Assembly: GCF_008727925.1 (NCBI RefSeq)
Contig: NZ_VTWT01000002.1
Coordinates: forward strand, 496,001-560,000
Direction: 5' to 3'
Origin: Adhaeribacter soli
GTDB taxonomy: Bacteria; Bacteroidota; Bacteroidia; Cytophagales; Hymenobacteraceae
Length of the DNA stretch: 64,000 nt
Part shown: positions 14,054 through 27,300 of the stretch, piece after piece
Position numbering within the stretch: position 1 is the first letter of the stretch
Layout: each line of letters opens with the position of its first letter
Notes under the pieces: generated by a model
The model's database searches: none
What the model saw: only the letters and a program-made list of their open reading frames with translations
Told to the model about the DNA's origin: nothing
Position numbers and translations under genes: made by a program

Positions 14054-17011
14054 GTGAAAAAACCGATATACCTGGGCGTTGTGCTGGGAACCATGCTTTT
14101 TACGCAGTGTACCACCAAACCCGCCCAAAATACGGCTCCTGTAGCCCAAACCACCGCGCAGCCGGCTCAGAAAACCTACACCTATGAGTCCGTTCCCGGC
14201 GATTCGCTGAAAGCCCGTATCTATACTTTAGACAACGGCCTGAAAGTTTACCTGACCCAGTACAAAGATGCGCCGCGCATTCAGACGTACATTGCCGTAC
14301 GCGCCGGTTCTAAGAATGACCCGAGCACTGCTACCGGTCTGGCGCACTACCTGGAGCACATGGTTTTCAAGGGCACTTCTAAATTAGGAACCCAGAACTG
14401 GACCGCCGAAAAAGCAGAGCTCGACAAAATTGAAGGCCTGTACGAAAATTACCGCAAGCAAACCGACCCGGTAGTACGCAAAAAGATCTACCACCAAATC
14501 GACAGTATTTCCGGCGTGGCGGCGCAACATGCCGTTCCGAACGAGTACGACAAGATCATGGGTTCGCTTGGCGCGAAAGGCACCAATGCTTATACTTCGG
14601 TAGAGCAAACCGTTTACGTAGACGATATTCCTTCGAACCAGATCGAGAAATGGGCCGTGGTGCAGGCAGAACGCTTCCGGGAAGTGGTTCCGCGTTTGTT
14701 CCATACTGAACTGGAAGCGGTTTACGAAGAGAAAAACCGGGGCCTGGACAACGATTTCCGCAAGGAATATGAAACCATGAATGCTGCTTTGTACCAGAAG
14801 CACCAGTACGGTACTCAAACTACTATCGGTACGATCGAGCACCTGAAAAACCCGTCCATTACCGAAATTAAGAAGTACTTCGACAAATACTACGTGCCAA
14901 ACAACGTGGCCATTTGTATGAGCGGCGACTTCGATCCGGACCAGACCATCCGCACCATCGATAAATATTTCGGCAGCTGGCAGAAAAAAGATGTTCCGGC
15001 GTTTGAAGTAGCCATGGAAGACCCGATCACCGAGCCGATCAAGAAAAACGTGTACGGCCCGGATGCGGAGAACGTAATGATCGGTTTCCGTTTCCCGGGC
15101 GTAACCGACAAGGATGCGCTTACGCTGAAAATGATCGACCGGATCCTGACCAACGACCAGGCGGGCTTGTTCGACCTGAACCTGAACCAGAAACAGGCCG
15201 TGCTGAATGCCGCTTCTTTTACCGACATCAACAACGATTATTCTTCGCACCTGCTTTACGCCACGCCGCGCCAGGGCCAGACGCTTGATCAGGCTAAAAA
15301 ACTGATGCTCGACCAGATCGAACTCATTAAGAAAGGCAAATTCGAAGACTGGCTGATCCCGGCAATTGTGAACAACGAAAAGATCGCAAAAATGAAGGCT
15401 TACGAAAGTAATTCTTCCCGCGCCGATGCCTTCGTTACGGCTTTCATTGCCCGCATGGACTGGAAAGATTACGTAGCCCAGGATGAGCAATTTGCCAAAA
15501 TTACCAAAGCCGATGTAGTGGCTGCTGCCAATAAATATTACGGCAACAATTACGTGGCTGTTTACAAGCACAACGGCAAAGATCCGAACATCCAGAAAGT
15601 GGACAAGCCTGCTATTACGCCGGTTCCGGCTAACCGTACGGCCCAATCGGAATTTGCGAAGAATGTAATGACTACGCCAAGCCCGGAACTGCAGCCGGTA
15701 TTCGTAGATTATAAAAAAGACATTCAGCAGCTTAACCTGAAGAACAACATTCCGGTACTCTACACCCAGAACAAGGAAAATGGTTTGTTCGAGCTTTATT
15801 ACGTGCTGGATTTCGGCACGAATAACGACCCGAAACTTGGCCTGGCGGTTAACTACCTGAAATATCTGGGAACCGATAAACTGAGCGCCGAAGAACTGCA
15901 AAAAGAATTCTACAAGCTGGGTTGCTCCTTCGATGTATTTTCTTCTCAGGACCAGGTTTACGTTTCCTTGCGCGGCCTGAACGATAACTTCGAAAAAGGC
16001 CTGAACCTGTTCGAGACGTTTTTGGCTAACGCCAAACCGGATAAAAAAGCCCTGAAGGATCTGGTAGACGGCATTCTGAAAGAGCGCGAAGATGCGAAGT
16101 TAAGCAAGCAGATCATCCTGAGCCAGGCATTAGTGAACTACGCCAAGCACGGTCCGAAAAACCCGTTCACCAATATTCTTTCCGAAAAGGAACTGAAGAA
16201 AGTGAAGCCGGAAGAACTGGTAGCCCTGGTGAAAAGCATTCCGACCTACGAGCACCGCGTAATGTACTACGGTCCGCAAGCGCCGAGCAAACTGGTGTCC
16301 ACGTTAAACGAGAGCCACAATACGCCGGCTACTTTAGCGGCAGTTCCGGCCGAGAAAGCGTTCAAGGAACTGGACATTAAAACGCCGAAAGTTTTATGGG
16401 TAGATTACAACATGGTGCAGGCCGAGATCATTTTCCTGACCAAAGGCCAGAACTACAACAAAGACCTGGTACCAACAGTGAGCTTGTATAACGAGTATTT
16501 TGGCGGCAACATGGGCTCTATCGTGTTCCAGGAATTGCGCGAATCGAAAGCGTTGGCTTACTCGGTTAACTCCCGCTACAACAATGCCGCGAAAAAAGAC
16601 CGCGCCAACTACATCATGTCTTACATTGGTACACAATCCGATAAATTACCGGAAGCCATGGCGGGCATGGAAAACCTGCTGGCCGAAATGCCGGTTGCCG
16701 AAGGAAACCTGGCCGCTGCCAAATCTTCCATCCGCAACAGCATTGCAACTGAACGTATTACCAAATCCGGCATTCTGTTCAACTACGAAAGAGCACGCAA
16801 ATTAGGCATTGATTACGACCTGCGCCGCGACATCTTCCAGAGCGTGAACGCCATGACCATGGACGACGTGAAGAAATTCCAGGCCGCCAACGTAAAAGGT
16901 CAGCCTAAACTGATCCTGGTAATTGGTTCGAAAGACCGCCTGAACTTTAAAGAACTGGCCAAATACGGTAAAGTAGAAGAACTGAAACTGAAGGATATTT
17001 TCGGTTACTAG
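14054..17011 (+). CDS. M16 family metalloprotease (pitrilysin/insulinase type), lipoprotein
   Basis: From the GTG at 14054 the product is 985 residues. It begins MKKPIYLGVVLGTMLFTQC, a lipoprotein signal with Cys19, so it should sit in the envelope. The open frame extends 27 codons upstream to a TTG, but those codons would bury the signal peptide. The N-terminal half has the inverted zinc motif HYLEH (His98-Glu101-His102), with the distal Glu in LEAVYEEKNRGLDND. The C-terminal half is a second inactive M16 domain. Two fused halves of about 450 residues are usual in Bacteroidota. It probably degrades peptides in the periplasm. A terminator follows. Confidence 0.93.
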   Translation: MKKPIYLGVVLGTMLFTQCTTKPAQNTAPVAQTTAQPAQKTYTYESVPGDSLKARIYTLDNGLKVYLTQYKDAPRIQTYIAVRAGSKNDPSTATGLAHYLEHMVFKGTSKLGTQNWTAEKAELDKIEGLYENYRKQTDPVVRKKIYHQIDSISGVAAQHAVPNEYDKIMGSLGAKGTNAYTSVEQTVYVDDIPSNQIEKWAVVQAERFREVVPRLFHTELEAVYEEKNRGLDNDFRKEYETMNAALYQKHQYGTQTTIGTIEHLKNPSITEIKKYFDKYYVPNNVAICMSGDFDPDQTIRTIDKYFGSWQKKDVPAFEVAMEDPITEPIKKNVYGPDAENVMIGFRFPGVTDKDALTLKMIDRILTNDQAGLFDLNLNQKQAVLNAASFTDINNDYSSHLLYATPRQGQTLDQAKKLMLDQIELIKKGKFEDWLIPAIVNNEKIAKMKAYESNSSRADAFVTAFIARMDWKDYVAQDEQFAKITKADVVAAANKYYGNNYVAVYKHNGKDPNIQKVDKPAITPVPANRTAQSEFAKNVMTTPSPELQPVFVDYKKDIQQLNLKNNIPVLYTQNKENGLFELYYVLDFGTNNDPKLGLAVNYLKYLGTDKLSAEELQKEFYKLGCSFDVFSSQDQVYVSLRGLNDNFEKGLNLFETFLANAKPDKKALKDLVDGILKEREDAKLSKQIILSQALVNYAKHGPKNPFTNILSEKELKKVKPEELVALVKSIPTYEHRVMYYGPQAPSKLVSTLNESHNTPATLAAVPAEKAFKELDIKTPKVLWVDYNMVQAEIIFLTKGQNYNKDLVPTVSLYNEYFGGNMGSIVFQELRESKALAYSVNSRYNNAAKKDRANYIMSYIGTQSDKLPEAMAGMENLLAEMPVAEGNLAAAKSSIRNSIATERITKSGILFNYERARKLGIDYDLRRDIFQSVNAMTMDDVKKFQAANVKGQPKLILVIGSKDRLNFKELAKYGKVEELKLKDIFGY

Positions 17012-17015
17012 TTTT

Positions 17016-17060
17016 GGTAGCAGGTATCAGGTAGTAAGTATCTGGTAGTTGGTATCTGGA
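17016..17060 (+). repeat. Three degenerate tandem units of GGTAG(N)3GTATC(T/A)
   Basis: Units of about 14-15 bases, each a variant of GGTAGTTGGTATCTG, follow the M16 stop directly. They are short low-complexity repeats of a kind often seen after genes in this phylum. Confidence 0.6.
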
Positions 17061-17067
17061 TTAAAAG

Positions 17068-17098
17068 GGGAGCTGCAGGTTTGCGGCTCCCTTTTTTT
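17068..17098 (+). terminator. Intrinsic terminator after the M16 protease gene
   Basis: GGGAGCTGCA (17068-17077) pairs with TGCGGCTCCC (17082-17091) to give ten base pairs around a 4-base loop, then seven T residues. Confidence 0.85.
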
Positions 17099-17142
17099 GT
17101 TAGATCGGCACTCAGGGATCAGGCATTTTCCTGGTCTCTACC

Positions 17143-17289
17143 CCGGCCTGTCCCCTGACAGGCCGGAAGCACTGCAGCCATGAGCATTGTGCAGAAGCTT
17201 TCCTAAAGCACTTAATAAAGGTAAAATTTCTGGAGGGTTGGCTACCTGAATGCACCGGCGATAGTCCGGCCTGTCGGGGGACAGGCCGG
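17143..17289. repeat. Two oppositely oriented REP-like palindromes
   Basis: Both have arms CCGGCCTGTC and GACAGGCCGG, 10 bp each: 17143-17166 with loop CCCT, and 17266-17289 with loop GGGG. The loops are near complements, so the two are one element in opposite orientations about 100 bases apart, as in a BIME. The region to 17505 contains no gene. Confidence 0.75.
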
Positions 17290-17505
17290 GGTGTATAGAA
17301 TTTCCCTTGCCTGTATCGCACAAGCCAGAGCACTGCAGTTGAAGGTTTATCCTGCCTTTAAACAACCTGCAGTAGCCATTTTGAGGCTGTCGCCTCACTG
17401 ATTTGAAAACTTCAGATCATTATAGTTCCAAGTTACCGCTTCGCTCAAACTTGAACCAGCTAACGTGAGAATGAAACGGCCCTGCCAACTGCCGACAATT
17501 TCAGC

Positions 17506-18240
17506 TCAGATCAGGTCGAAGGCGAGGGCGTATTTTACGATCTGCGTTACGTTCTTTATTTCCAGTTTGTGGCCGATATTTTTGCGGTGCTGGTTTACCG
17601 TACTTTCCGAAACAAACAGCTTTTCGGCAATATCCTTTACCCGGTACCCTTGCGCCAGCAGCGCCAGAATTTCTTTTTCGCGTTTGGTAAGCCGGCTGAA
17701 GCGGTGGTAATTTCTGGCGGCAAATTCATTTTCTTCCAGGATCCGGTTAAACTTATTCGAATTGATATTCATATCGGTAACCTTGGTACCCACCATAATC
17801 ATTTTCCTGAACAAGCCCGAATCCTTCTCGCCTTCCGTAAAGAGTTTGGTGGTCATGTGGTACCATTCAAACGGCGAATCCTGGTCGGGGCGCAGGCGCT
17901 GGTAAAAGCAGTTCACCCGGCTGCCATCGCCGGATAGAATGAGCTCCCTGGCCATGCGGAAGATCTGGCTAATTTCGGAGGGCACGAAGAACTCGGTAAA
18001 ATATTTATCGCCCATCAGGTTAAGTTCTTCGGACGTATGCCGGAGCACGTTACAACCGGCATTGTTCATGTAGTCGTTCGATTTCTGAATAAAGTCATCG
18101 ATCAGCACCACGCCCGGAATTATCTCTCCGATTTCCTCGATGGAATAAAGTTTCTGGCCCAGCTGCTTTTCCAGGGTATACGTTTGCTGCTGCAAGCGCA
18201 TGGCCGTTTCCTTCTGCGATATTTTTTTATCCGATGCCAT
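17506..18240 (-). CDS. LuxR-type transcriptional regulator with PAS-like sensor
   Basis: The protein has 244 residues. The N-terminal part (about 15-165) looks like a PAS-type fold: GVVLIDDFIQKSNDYMNNAGC, then HMTTKLFTEGE and KMIMVGTKVTDM. The C-terminal part (178-240) is a LuxR/GerE HTH: LTKREKEILALLAQGYRVKDIAEKLFVSESTVNQHRKNI. There is no receiver domain, so it is not a classic response regulator. Target genes are unknown; it lies upstream and on the same strand side as icd's 3' end, with a repeat-containing gap between them. Confidence 0.92.
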   Translation of the reverse strand: MASDKKISQKETAMRLQQQTYTLEKQLGQKLYSIEEIGEIIPGVVLIDDFIQKSNDYMNNAGCNVLRHTSEELNLMGDKYFTEFFVPSEISQIFRMARELILSGDGSRVNCFYQRLRPDQDSPFEWYHMTTKLFTEGEKDSGLFRKMIMVGTKVTDMNINSNKFNRILEENEFAARNYHRFSRLTKREKEILALLAQGYRVKDIAEKLFVSESTVNQHRKNIGHKLEIKNVTQIVKYALAFDLI

Positions 18241-18478
18241 CCATGTTGCTATTTACGCTGTAATCCCAACCCAAACCCTAACACCCAAGGGGTAAGATAC
18301 AAAATATTTTCTTACAGGCAACAGGGCTTGCGTGCACCTAAAACAAACATGTTCAGCAAAATACAGCGGACTCCGTTTTACGCCTTCGTTAAAATGCTGT
18401 TGCTGCAATCATTTTTTCAGCGCGTTGTAGTTAAATACTTCTAAGCAAGTGAACAAATTTACTTTTAACTGCTACAAT

Positions 18479-18542
18479 TGTCATTCTGGAAGAATCTTGT
18501 GAGGTCAGAGCATAGAAATCACAAGATTCATCCAGAATGACA
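18479..18542. repeat. GTCATTCTG hairpin element, copy 2
   Basis: The 24-base left arm (18479-18502) and right arm (18519-18542) are complementary with one mismatch. The outer ends are TGTCATTCTGGA and TCCAGAATGACA, and the 16-base loop contains CAGAGCATAGAA. Related copies lie at 34465-34528 and 34566-34629. Confidence 0.85.
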
Positions 18543-18621
18543 GTGAGGGTACAAAACAATTATTCAAACTAAATTTATTCACTTATTTATCTGAAGTAAA
18601 CAGAAAATAAACAGCAGCACA

Positions 18622-18657
18622 AAAAAGGCTGCCCGAATTTCTTCAGGCAGCCTTTTT
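18622..18657. terminator. Bidirectional intrinsic terminator after icd
   Basis: GGCTGCC (18627-18633) and GGCAGCC (18646-18652) form the stem, with A residues on the left and T residues on the right, so it works for the minus-strand icd gene ending at 18676. Confidence 0.85.
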
Positions 18658-18675
18658 AAATAAGTTCAGTTAAAA

Positions 18676-21459
<2,784 letters not shown>

Positions 21460-22101
21460 TTAATGGTGCACCTGGTTTTGCATCAGTTCAATTACTTCTT
21501 CGTCGCTTACCTGCAGAAATTCCCGGTAGAACTGGCCGACGGCAAAAAAACCGGGTGGCGCCATTAGGCAGATCAGTTCATCTACCAAAGGCTCAAATTT
21601 ATCGATGGCCTGCGGCGGGGCTACGGGTACGGCGATTACTACCTTTTTGGGCTGTTGTTCCTTTACCAGTTCAACGGTCGCCAGTAAGGTCTGCCCGGTG
21701 GCAATTCCGTCGTCTACAATAATTACGAGTTTATCTTTCAGGTTTAGCGGTGGTTTTTCGCCCATGAAAAGTTTGTAGCGCCGGTGCAGTTCTTCCTGGA
21801 TTTTGGTTATTTCCCGGTTCACGTAATCTTCCGGCACTTTTACGCTTTTATTCAACACCACGCTGTGCATGCTTACGGCACCAATGGCGTATTCCGGGTT
21901 GGCCGGGTGCCCGATCTTTTTGATCAGGGCCAGTTCCAGCGGCATTTCCAGGTCTTTGGCGATGATGGCACCAATGGGTACTCCTCCCCGTGGGATTGCA
22001 AGGACAACGCCGTCCTGACCTTTGTATTTCTGAAGCTCGTGACTGAGCATGATGGCAGCTTCGTGTCGGTTCCGGATCATTTTATGGGAATTCAGTTGCA
22101 T
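21460..22101 (-). CDS. Phosphoribosyltransferase family protein
   Basis: The 213-residue type I PRTase fold has VVLAIPRGGVPIGAIIAKDL (about 33-52) and the PRPP-binding loop VIIVDDGIATGQTL near 124-137. The ending PPGFFAVGQFYREFLQVSDEEV is typical of a class often fused to or paired with a dienelactone-hydrolase-like protein. That partner is in fact the next gene upstream (22134-22859), 32 bases away on the same strand, so the two form an operon. The physiological substrate is not known. The first ATG (22101) is used; MIRNRHEA at codon 8 is an alternative. Confidence 0.93.
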   Translation of the reverse strand: MQLNSHKMIRNRHEAAIMLSHELQKYKGQDGVVLAIPRGGVPIGAIIAKDLEMPLELALIKKIGHPANPEYAIGAVSMHSVVLNKSVKVPEDYVNREITKIQEELHRRYKLFMGEKPPLNLKDKLVIIVDDGIATGQTLLATVELVKEQQPKKVVIAVPVAPPQAIDKFEPLVDELICLMAPPGFFAVGQFYREFLQVSDEEVIELMQNQVHH

Positions 22102-22133
22102 GGTTTGGCACGTAATATTTGAAGGGGAATAGG

Positions 22134-22859
22134 CTACCGGCCGGAATCCAGGTATTTATCGAACCATTTTGCGGCTAGTTCAGCCACGTGCTCCAGGGTT
22201 CCTGGTTCTTCGAACAAATGGGTAGCGCCGGCAACAATTTCCAGGTTCTTCTCGCTCTGCAATAAGTCGTAAGCCTGTTGGTTCATCCCGATCACCGGTT
22301 CATCGTTGCCGCCTACAATCAGCAAGGTTGGGGCAGTAACAATCGACAGCACTTTAGCCGCCAGGTCTGGTCGCCCTCCCCTGCTTACTACGGCCCGGAT
22401 CTTCGTACCCAATGCAGCGGCAGCGCCTAAGGCCGAGGCCGCGCCGGTGCTGGAGCCAAAGTAGCCGATCTTCAGGTTTTTGGTGCGGGCTTGCTGCAGG
22501 AGCCAGTCAGTCGTCAGGATGAGGCGTTCGGTCAGTAGTTTTATATCGAAACGCATACTGTAATCCAGGTCTTCTTCCGGGGTAAGCAAATCGAAAAGCA
22601 GCGTGGCGTGGCCGTGCTGCTGCAGAAACTCGGCTACAAAACGGTTGCGGGTGCTCAGGCGACTGCTGCCGCTTCCGTGCGAGAAAACGACAATACCGGT
22701 GGCATTTTCCGGAATGGTCAGGTCGCCGGTTAAGGTTACGTCGCTTACTTTTATTTGTAGGATTTCGGTAGTCAGCATTTTTTCCATGGCAGCGTTTTTT
22801 TTATTTCGAACCGTTCTCCCAGAACCGGATTGGCTTTGGGCTTCCGGTTGCATACGCAT
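22134..22859 (-). CDS. Alpha/beta hydrolase of dienelactone hydrolase type
   Basis: The product has 241 residues from the first ATG, but the ATG at codon 25 (base 22787, MEKMLTTEILQIKV) begins the conserved part and is more likely. An oxyanion region GIVVFSHGSGSSRLSTRN is followed by the nucleophile elbow GYFGSSTGAASAL (Ser in GSSTG). The acid loop is LLIVGGNDEPVIGMNQ and the His is in IVAGATHLFEEPG, so the Ser-Asp-His triad is complete. The PRTase with which it forms an operon commonly occurs fused to such a hydrolase. The cytosolic substrate is unknown. Confidence 0.92.
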   Translation of the reverse strand: MRMQPEAQSQSGSGRTVRNKKNAAMEKMLTTEILQIKVSDVTLTGDLTIPENATGIVVFSHGSGSSRLSTRNRFVAEFLQQHGHATLLFDLLTPEEDLDYSMRFDIKLLTERLILTTDWLLQQARTKNLKIGYFGSSTGAASALGAAAALGTKIRAVVSRGGRPDLAAKVLSIVTAPTLLIVGGNDEPVIGMNQQAYDLLQSEKNLEIVAGATHLFEEPGTLEHVAELAAKWFDKYLDSGR

Positions 22860-23035
22860 TTCTATAGCCTGAGTTAATACCTACACCTACTTAAACCTAG
22901 CTTAAAACGCTGGAAACGGCCTTTTTAAAGAAGTACAAAGTTACTTTACCCTTGGAAGCCTTTGGTTCGGCGGCAGATTTCTTACATTCCCTAAAAAACT
23001 GCTATTTTGCGTTCCGTTACCTAAAAACTGCTGCC

Positions 23036-23569
23036 TTGTACCTTTACGTTAAATCCATGCACATCATTTTTGTGGTTACCTGGTTTGCCGGGTTATTCTA
23101 CATTGTGCGCCTGTTCATTTATTTTGCCGAAGCGGCCGAAAAACCGGAACCCGAAAAAAATATTCTGCAAAACCAGTTCAAACTTATGCAGAAGCGTCTG
23201 TGGTACGGCATTACCTGGCCTTCGGCGATGCTCACTTTAATCTTTGGGGTCTGGATGCTTTATTTATATTCCGGCTTTCAGAATATTCCGACGTGGCTGT
23301 GGCTGAAAATTGCTTTTGTAATTGGCTTGTTCCTGTACCATTTCAGTTGCCATAAAATTTTTAAGCAGCAGCAGGCCGGCCTGGTAAAACAATCTTCCAC
23401 GCAACTGCGCATCTGGAATGAAGTGGCCACGCTTTTTCTTTTTGCCATTGTGTTTCTGGTGGTGCTGAAGAACAGCCTGGATTTTATCTGGGGGATTGTC
23501 GGGTTGGTTCTTTTCGGGGTGATTTTAATGCTGGCGATCCGGATTTATAAGAGGTTGCGGACGAAGTAG
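23036..23569 (+). CDS. hemJ: HemJ-type protoporphyrinogen IX oxidase (CopD/UPF0093 family)
   Basis: The protein is an inner membrane protein with four helices. The family opening YLYVKSMHIIFVVTWFAGLFYIVRLFIY is seen right after a TTG at 23036, which I take as the start (177 residues); upstream codons to another TTG at 22952 are unlike the family, and ATG 23057 would cut the first helix. The His in MHIIFVVTWFAG and the Lys in the LWLKIAFVIGLFLYH segment are the residues linked to haem binding and activity in HemJ. It oxidises protoporphyrinogen IX in haem synthesis. hemN lies elsewhere in this window (38282), not adjacent. Confidence 0.85.
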   Translation: MYLYVKSMHIIFVVTWFAGLFYIVRLFIYFAEAAEKPEPEKNILQNQFKLMQKRLWYGITWPSAMLTLIFGVWMLYLYSGFQNIPTWLWLKIAFVIGLFLYHFSCHKIFKQQQAGLVKQSSTQLRIWNEVATLFLFAIVFLVVLKNSLDFIWGIVGLVLFGVILMLAIRIYKRLRTK

Positions 23570-23636
23570 TTTAATTAAGCTTGGTTTCTTGCTTTCCAGA
23601 GATGCCGGACCATTGATTATTAACCTATAACTTTTA

Positions 23637-24070
23637 ATTAGCTTTCTCCCTCAAGCCCCGAAATGCTTCGGGGTAGACCTAAGGCTTCGTTTCTACGTTC
23701 GTGTCTTCTATTCAAACTGGCCTAGCGGCCTGTCTCCGGCACCGTATGAATAGGAGGCCGCGCACGTAGAAACCCAGAAAGTTTTCGGGGCAGGCTTCTA
23801 TCAGCATTCCTTCGTGGCTTGCTTTCTTTTAAGTTAAGTTCTATCCGCCAACGTGGTTTTCAGGGGCGCTGCGCTGGCGATATGCGTGGGGACAGGTCAA
23901 GCCCTGTCCGTACAAATTAGAAAAGGAAAATTCTGAAAATTCTATAATTCTGAAAATTCTGATCCTGATTCAAACAATTGTCCTGAAAATCCTTTAATTG
24001 GCTCCGCCGAACTTCGTTTCTGAAAATCCTGATAAAAAAAAAGCAGCTGATTTAGGGGCTGGGTGGTTAT
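23637..24070 (+). repeat. Composite intergenic element, copy B
   Basis: It has the same order of parts as copy A (13451-13860): CCCTCAAGCC; hairpin arms GTTTCTACGT (23689-23698) and ACGTAGAAAC (23764-23773); GGCTTGCTTTCTTTTAAGTTA; GCGCTGCGCTGGCGATATGC; a small hairpin GGACAGG/CCTGTCC near 23890; GGCTCCGCCGAACTTCG (in 23996-24019); and CAGCTGATTTAGGGG. Blocks between hairpins are conserved while the stems differ yet stay self-complementary. The rest of the gap to 24396 has no gene that I can see. Confidence 0.7.
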
Positions 24071-24396
24071 TTTCTGACTCCGATTAACCTTTTCGATGTT
24101 GTTGCTTATGGTTGGTCTGCCTAGCGGCTCAATTCCCTGCTATTCTTTTCAAAAATTTCTGACACCCGGACATGCTATATGATCATCTTTTCACTCGGGT
24201 GAAGGTCTTCGGCTTTTCAATTTCCTGATATCAGGTCCTCTCAATCCGAGTGCCATGCCCTTTTTCTTCTTCCGGAACATTCTATTTATGCCGGTTTAAA
24301 CCTTTAATTTAAGGCTAAGCCAAATAAATCGTGTATTTAAAGTTACAAACCATTAAATTTAATGCCTGATCTTTGTTAAATTGGTTTTGACTCATT

Positions 24397-27300
24397 ATGA
24401 AAATAAAGCTACCGATTCCCCCTTTTTTTACGAGCCTGTTGCTTTTGGTGCTGGCCTTCCTTTGTACCGGCACCAGCCTGGCTCAATGTCCTGTTGCTTC
24501 CGCCTGTATTCCCGGCAACCTGCCGGCTGGTAATATCATATTCGGCATGGGCATTCTGAATGTTAACATCAATAACGGAGCAATCAACAACAATTCGCCG
24601 GCTAATACTACTGTGGCAAGTTATTATGATTACTCCTGCAGCATTGGTGCCAGTCTTTCGGTTGGGGTTGGCTATCCGATCAGTATCCGGACGAACAACA
24701 ATGTAAACGAGAATGTGCGGGTTTGGCTGGACCTGGATAATAATGGCACCATTAACCCTACAACTGAATTGGTTTTCAGCTCCAACAATGCGCAGGTGCA
24801 TACCGGTACTTTCTCCATACCAGCCTCGGCAGTAACGGGGCTCCCTTTAAGAATGCGGATTTCTGCCGATAATTTTTCTTCCCCCCTGCCCACGCCCTGC
24901 TCTTCTCCCCAATATTCGCAGGTAGAGGATTACCGGATTACTGTTTTAGCCAATGGGCAGGCACCGGTTGCGCGGTTTTCGGCTTCAGACTCCCTGACCT
25001 GTTCCGGAACAGTTCGGTTTACCGATCAGTCGCAAAACGGACCTACCAGCTGGAACTGGAACTTTGACGACGGGAATACATCTACCCAACAAAACCCGGT
25101 TCATACCTATGCTTCTCCGGGCGTCTATAATGTTACCCTGCTGGTATCCAATAGCAACGGCAATTCTACCAAAGTCCGGCCTGTTATTTACCATACCAAT
25201 GTGCCGGTAGCCGCAACCTGTACGCCCGGCACCAGCAATTATTGCTGCAGCTACGGTATAACCAACGTAAATTTCGGGAATGGTCTGCTGGTAAATTCTT
25301 CCCAAAACGGCGTTGCCGGTTATGAAGATTTTACCTGTTCCAAATTTGCAAATGTAATTGTTGGCTTATCGTACCCGGTGTCAATTACCACCGGAGCAAA
25401 CCCGCACGACACCCGGATCTATATCGACTTCAACAACGATGGTAGCTTTAGTAGCGCCGGCGAAATGGTTTTTCAGGCACTAAACAGAACCAATCCGGCA
25501 GGTACCATTACCATTCCCAGAACGGCTACTTTAAACACCCGGCTCAGAATGCGCATTATTTCCGATAATTCAGGCAGCAGCTTTACCAGTTGCTCCGGCA
25601 TTCAGAGCGGGCAGGCAGAAGATTATACCATAGTCATTTTACCGAATACCCAACCTCCAGTAGCTAATTTTAAAGTAAGCAACCAGACTTCCTGTTCCGG
25701 TACAGAATTATTTGAAGACCTTTCGGTTAACGACCCTACCAGCTGGCAATGGCACTTCGGCGATCCGGGATCCGGCACGGCTAATACTTCTACTTTACAG
25801 AACCCTACGCACGTTTTCTCTACGCCGGGTTTTTATACCATTACCCTGATTGCCACCAACGCCTTTGGTAGCGATACCATAACCAAAGTAAACTTCGTGA
25901 ATTATAGCCCTGCCAGTGCGTTTTGTACCACCGTAATAATGCCGGTTACAGGCACTGCACCAGTTGCTACCGGCTGCAGCGGCTCTGTTTACGATCCGGG
26001 CGGGCCTACAGGGCAATATCCGAACGCAGCCAACAGCACCGTTACCATTGCCCCTAGCGGAGCAGCTTTGGTAAGGCTTAATTTCACTTCTTTCGATCTT
26101 GAGCCCTACGCTGATGAACTATACATTTATGATGGTTCTTCTACTTCGTCTCCGCTGATAGGCGTTTACAGTGGCAACACACTCCCAAAGGGCGGGACCA
26201 TCACTTCTACCGGTTCTGCAATTACGCTCCGCTTTATGAGCGATAATTTTTCCAGGATGGCCGGCTTCGCGGCAAACTGGACGTGTATTATGCCCATGAT
26301 TCCGGTTGCTGATTTTAAGGCCAATACCGATAGCATTTGTATTGCTCCGGTCAGGTTTCAGGATATGTCAGTAAACCTGCCTACCTCCTGGCAATGGGAT
26401 TTCGGGGACCCGGCTTCGGGCGCGGCCAATACTTCTACGCTCCGGAACCCAAGTCACAGGTATTCGAACCAGGTACCTGGTGCCTATACCGTTACCCTGA
26501 TTTCCTGCAACAGCATGGGCTGCGACACGCTGGTAAAAACCAATTACATAAACGTGGCAGTACCCTGCCTGACGTATTGTGCCTCCCAAAATAATTCCAA
26601 TACCGACAACTACATAAGCAATGTAACTTTTGGAACTTTAAATCATTCCAGCAGTGCAGACACTAGGGGTTACGGCAATTATACCACCCAAAACAGTAAT
26701 ATCATCCTGGGTTCTACCAATACCATTTCTGTACAACTGGGGAAGACTGTTTATTCCGGTTTTGTAACGGTCTGGATAGATCTGGATAAGGATGGCGTTT
26801 TTCAAACCTCTGAGAAACTTTTTCATGGCTACACGCCGAATATAAGTACCAGCGTCCCTTTGCTTGCAACCGGCTCCATTACAATTCCCAACTCGGTTCA
26901 GGCAGGCCCCACCAGAATGCGGGTAATGCTGAGCGGCGATTACCAGCAAAACAACCCTTGTGCCAGCAACCTGAATTTTGGTGAAACGGAAGATTACCAG
27001 GTTACCTTTTTACCGAATGCAACTCCAATGATCGGCGGTTTTTCGGCCGATCTGAATACCGTTTGTACCGGCACCGTGCAGTTTAAAGATGCCTCGATAA
27101 ACGGGGCTACCTCGTGGCTTTGGGACTTCGGCGATCCGGCATCCGGGGCAGCCAATACTTCCACGTTGCAGAACCCTACCCATACCTATCCCCTGTTGGC
27201 ATCTGCCAGCTACAACGTAAGCCTGATCGTATGCCGCGGTGCCCAGTGCGATACTATTTCCAAACCAGATTTTGTAACCATTCCGATTCCCTGCCAAACG

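Larger units (their letters stand above)
18241..18675. other. Intergenic region between icd and the LuxR-type gene
   Basis: There is no convincing gene. It contains a 64-base GTCATTCTG hairpin (18479-18542) and the icd terminator (18622-18657); the rest shows nothing recognisable. Confidence 0.6.

Noticed and set aside
14384-15901. 505-codon minus-strand frame inside the M16 gene
   Set aside because: Antisense to a clear protease; it arises from codon bias and lacks any family pattern.
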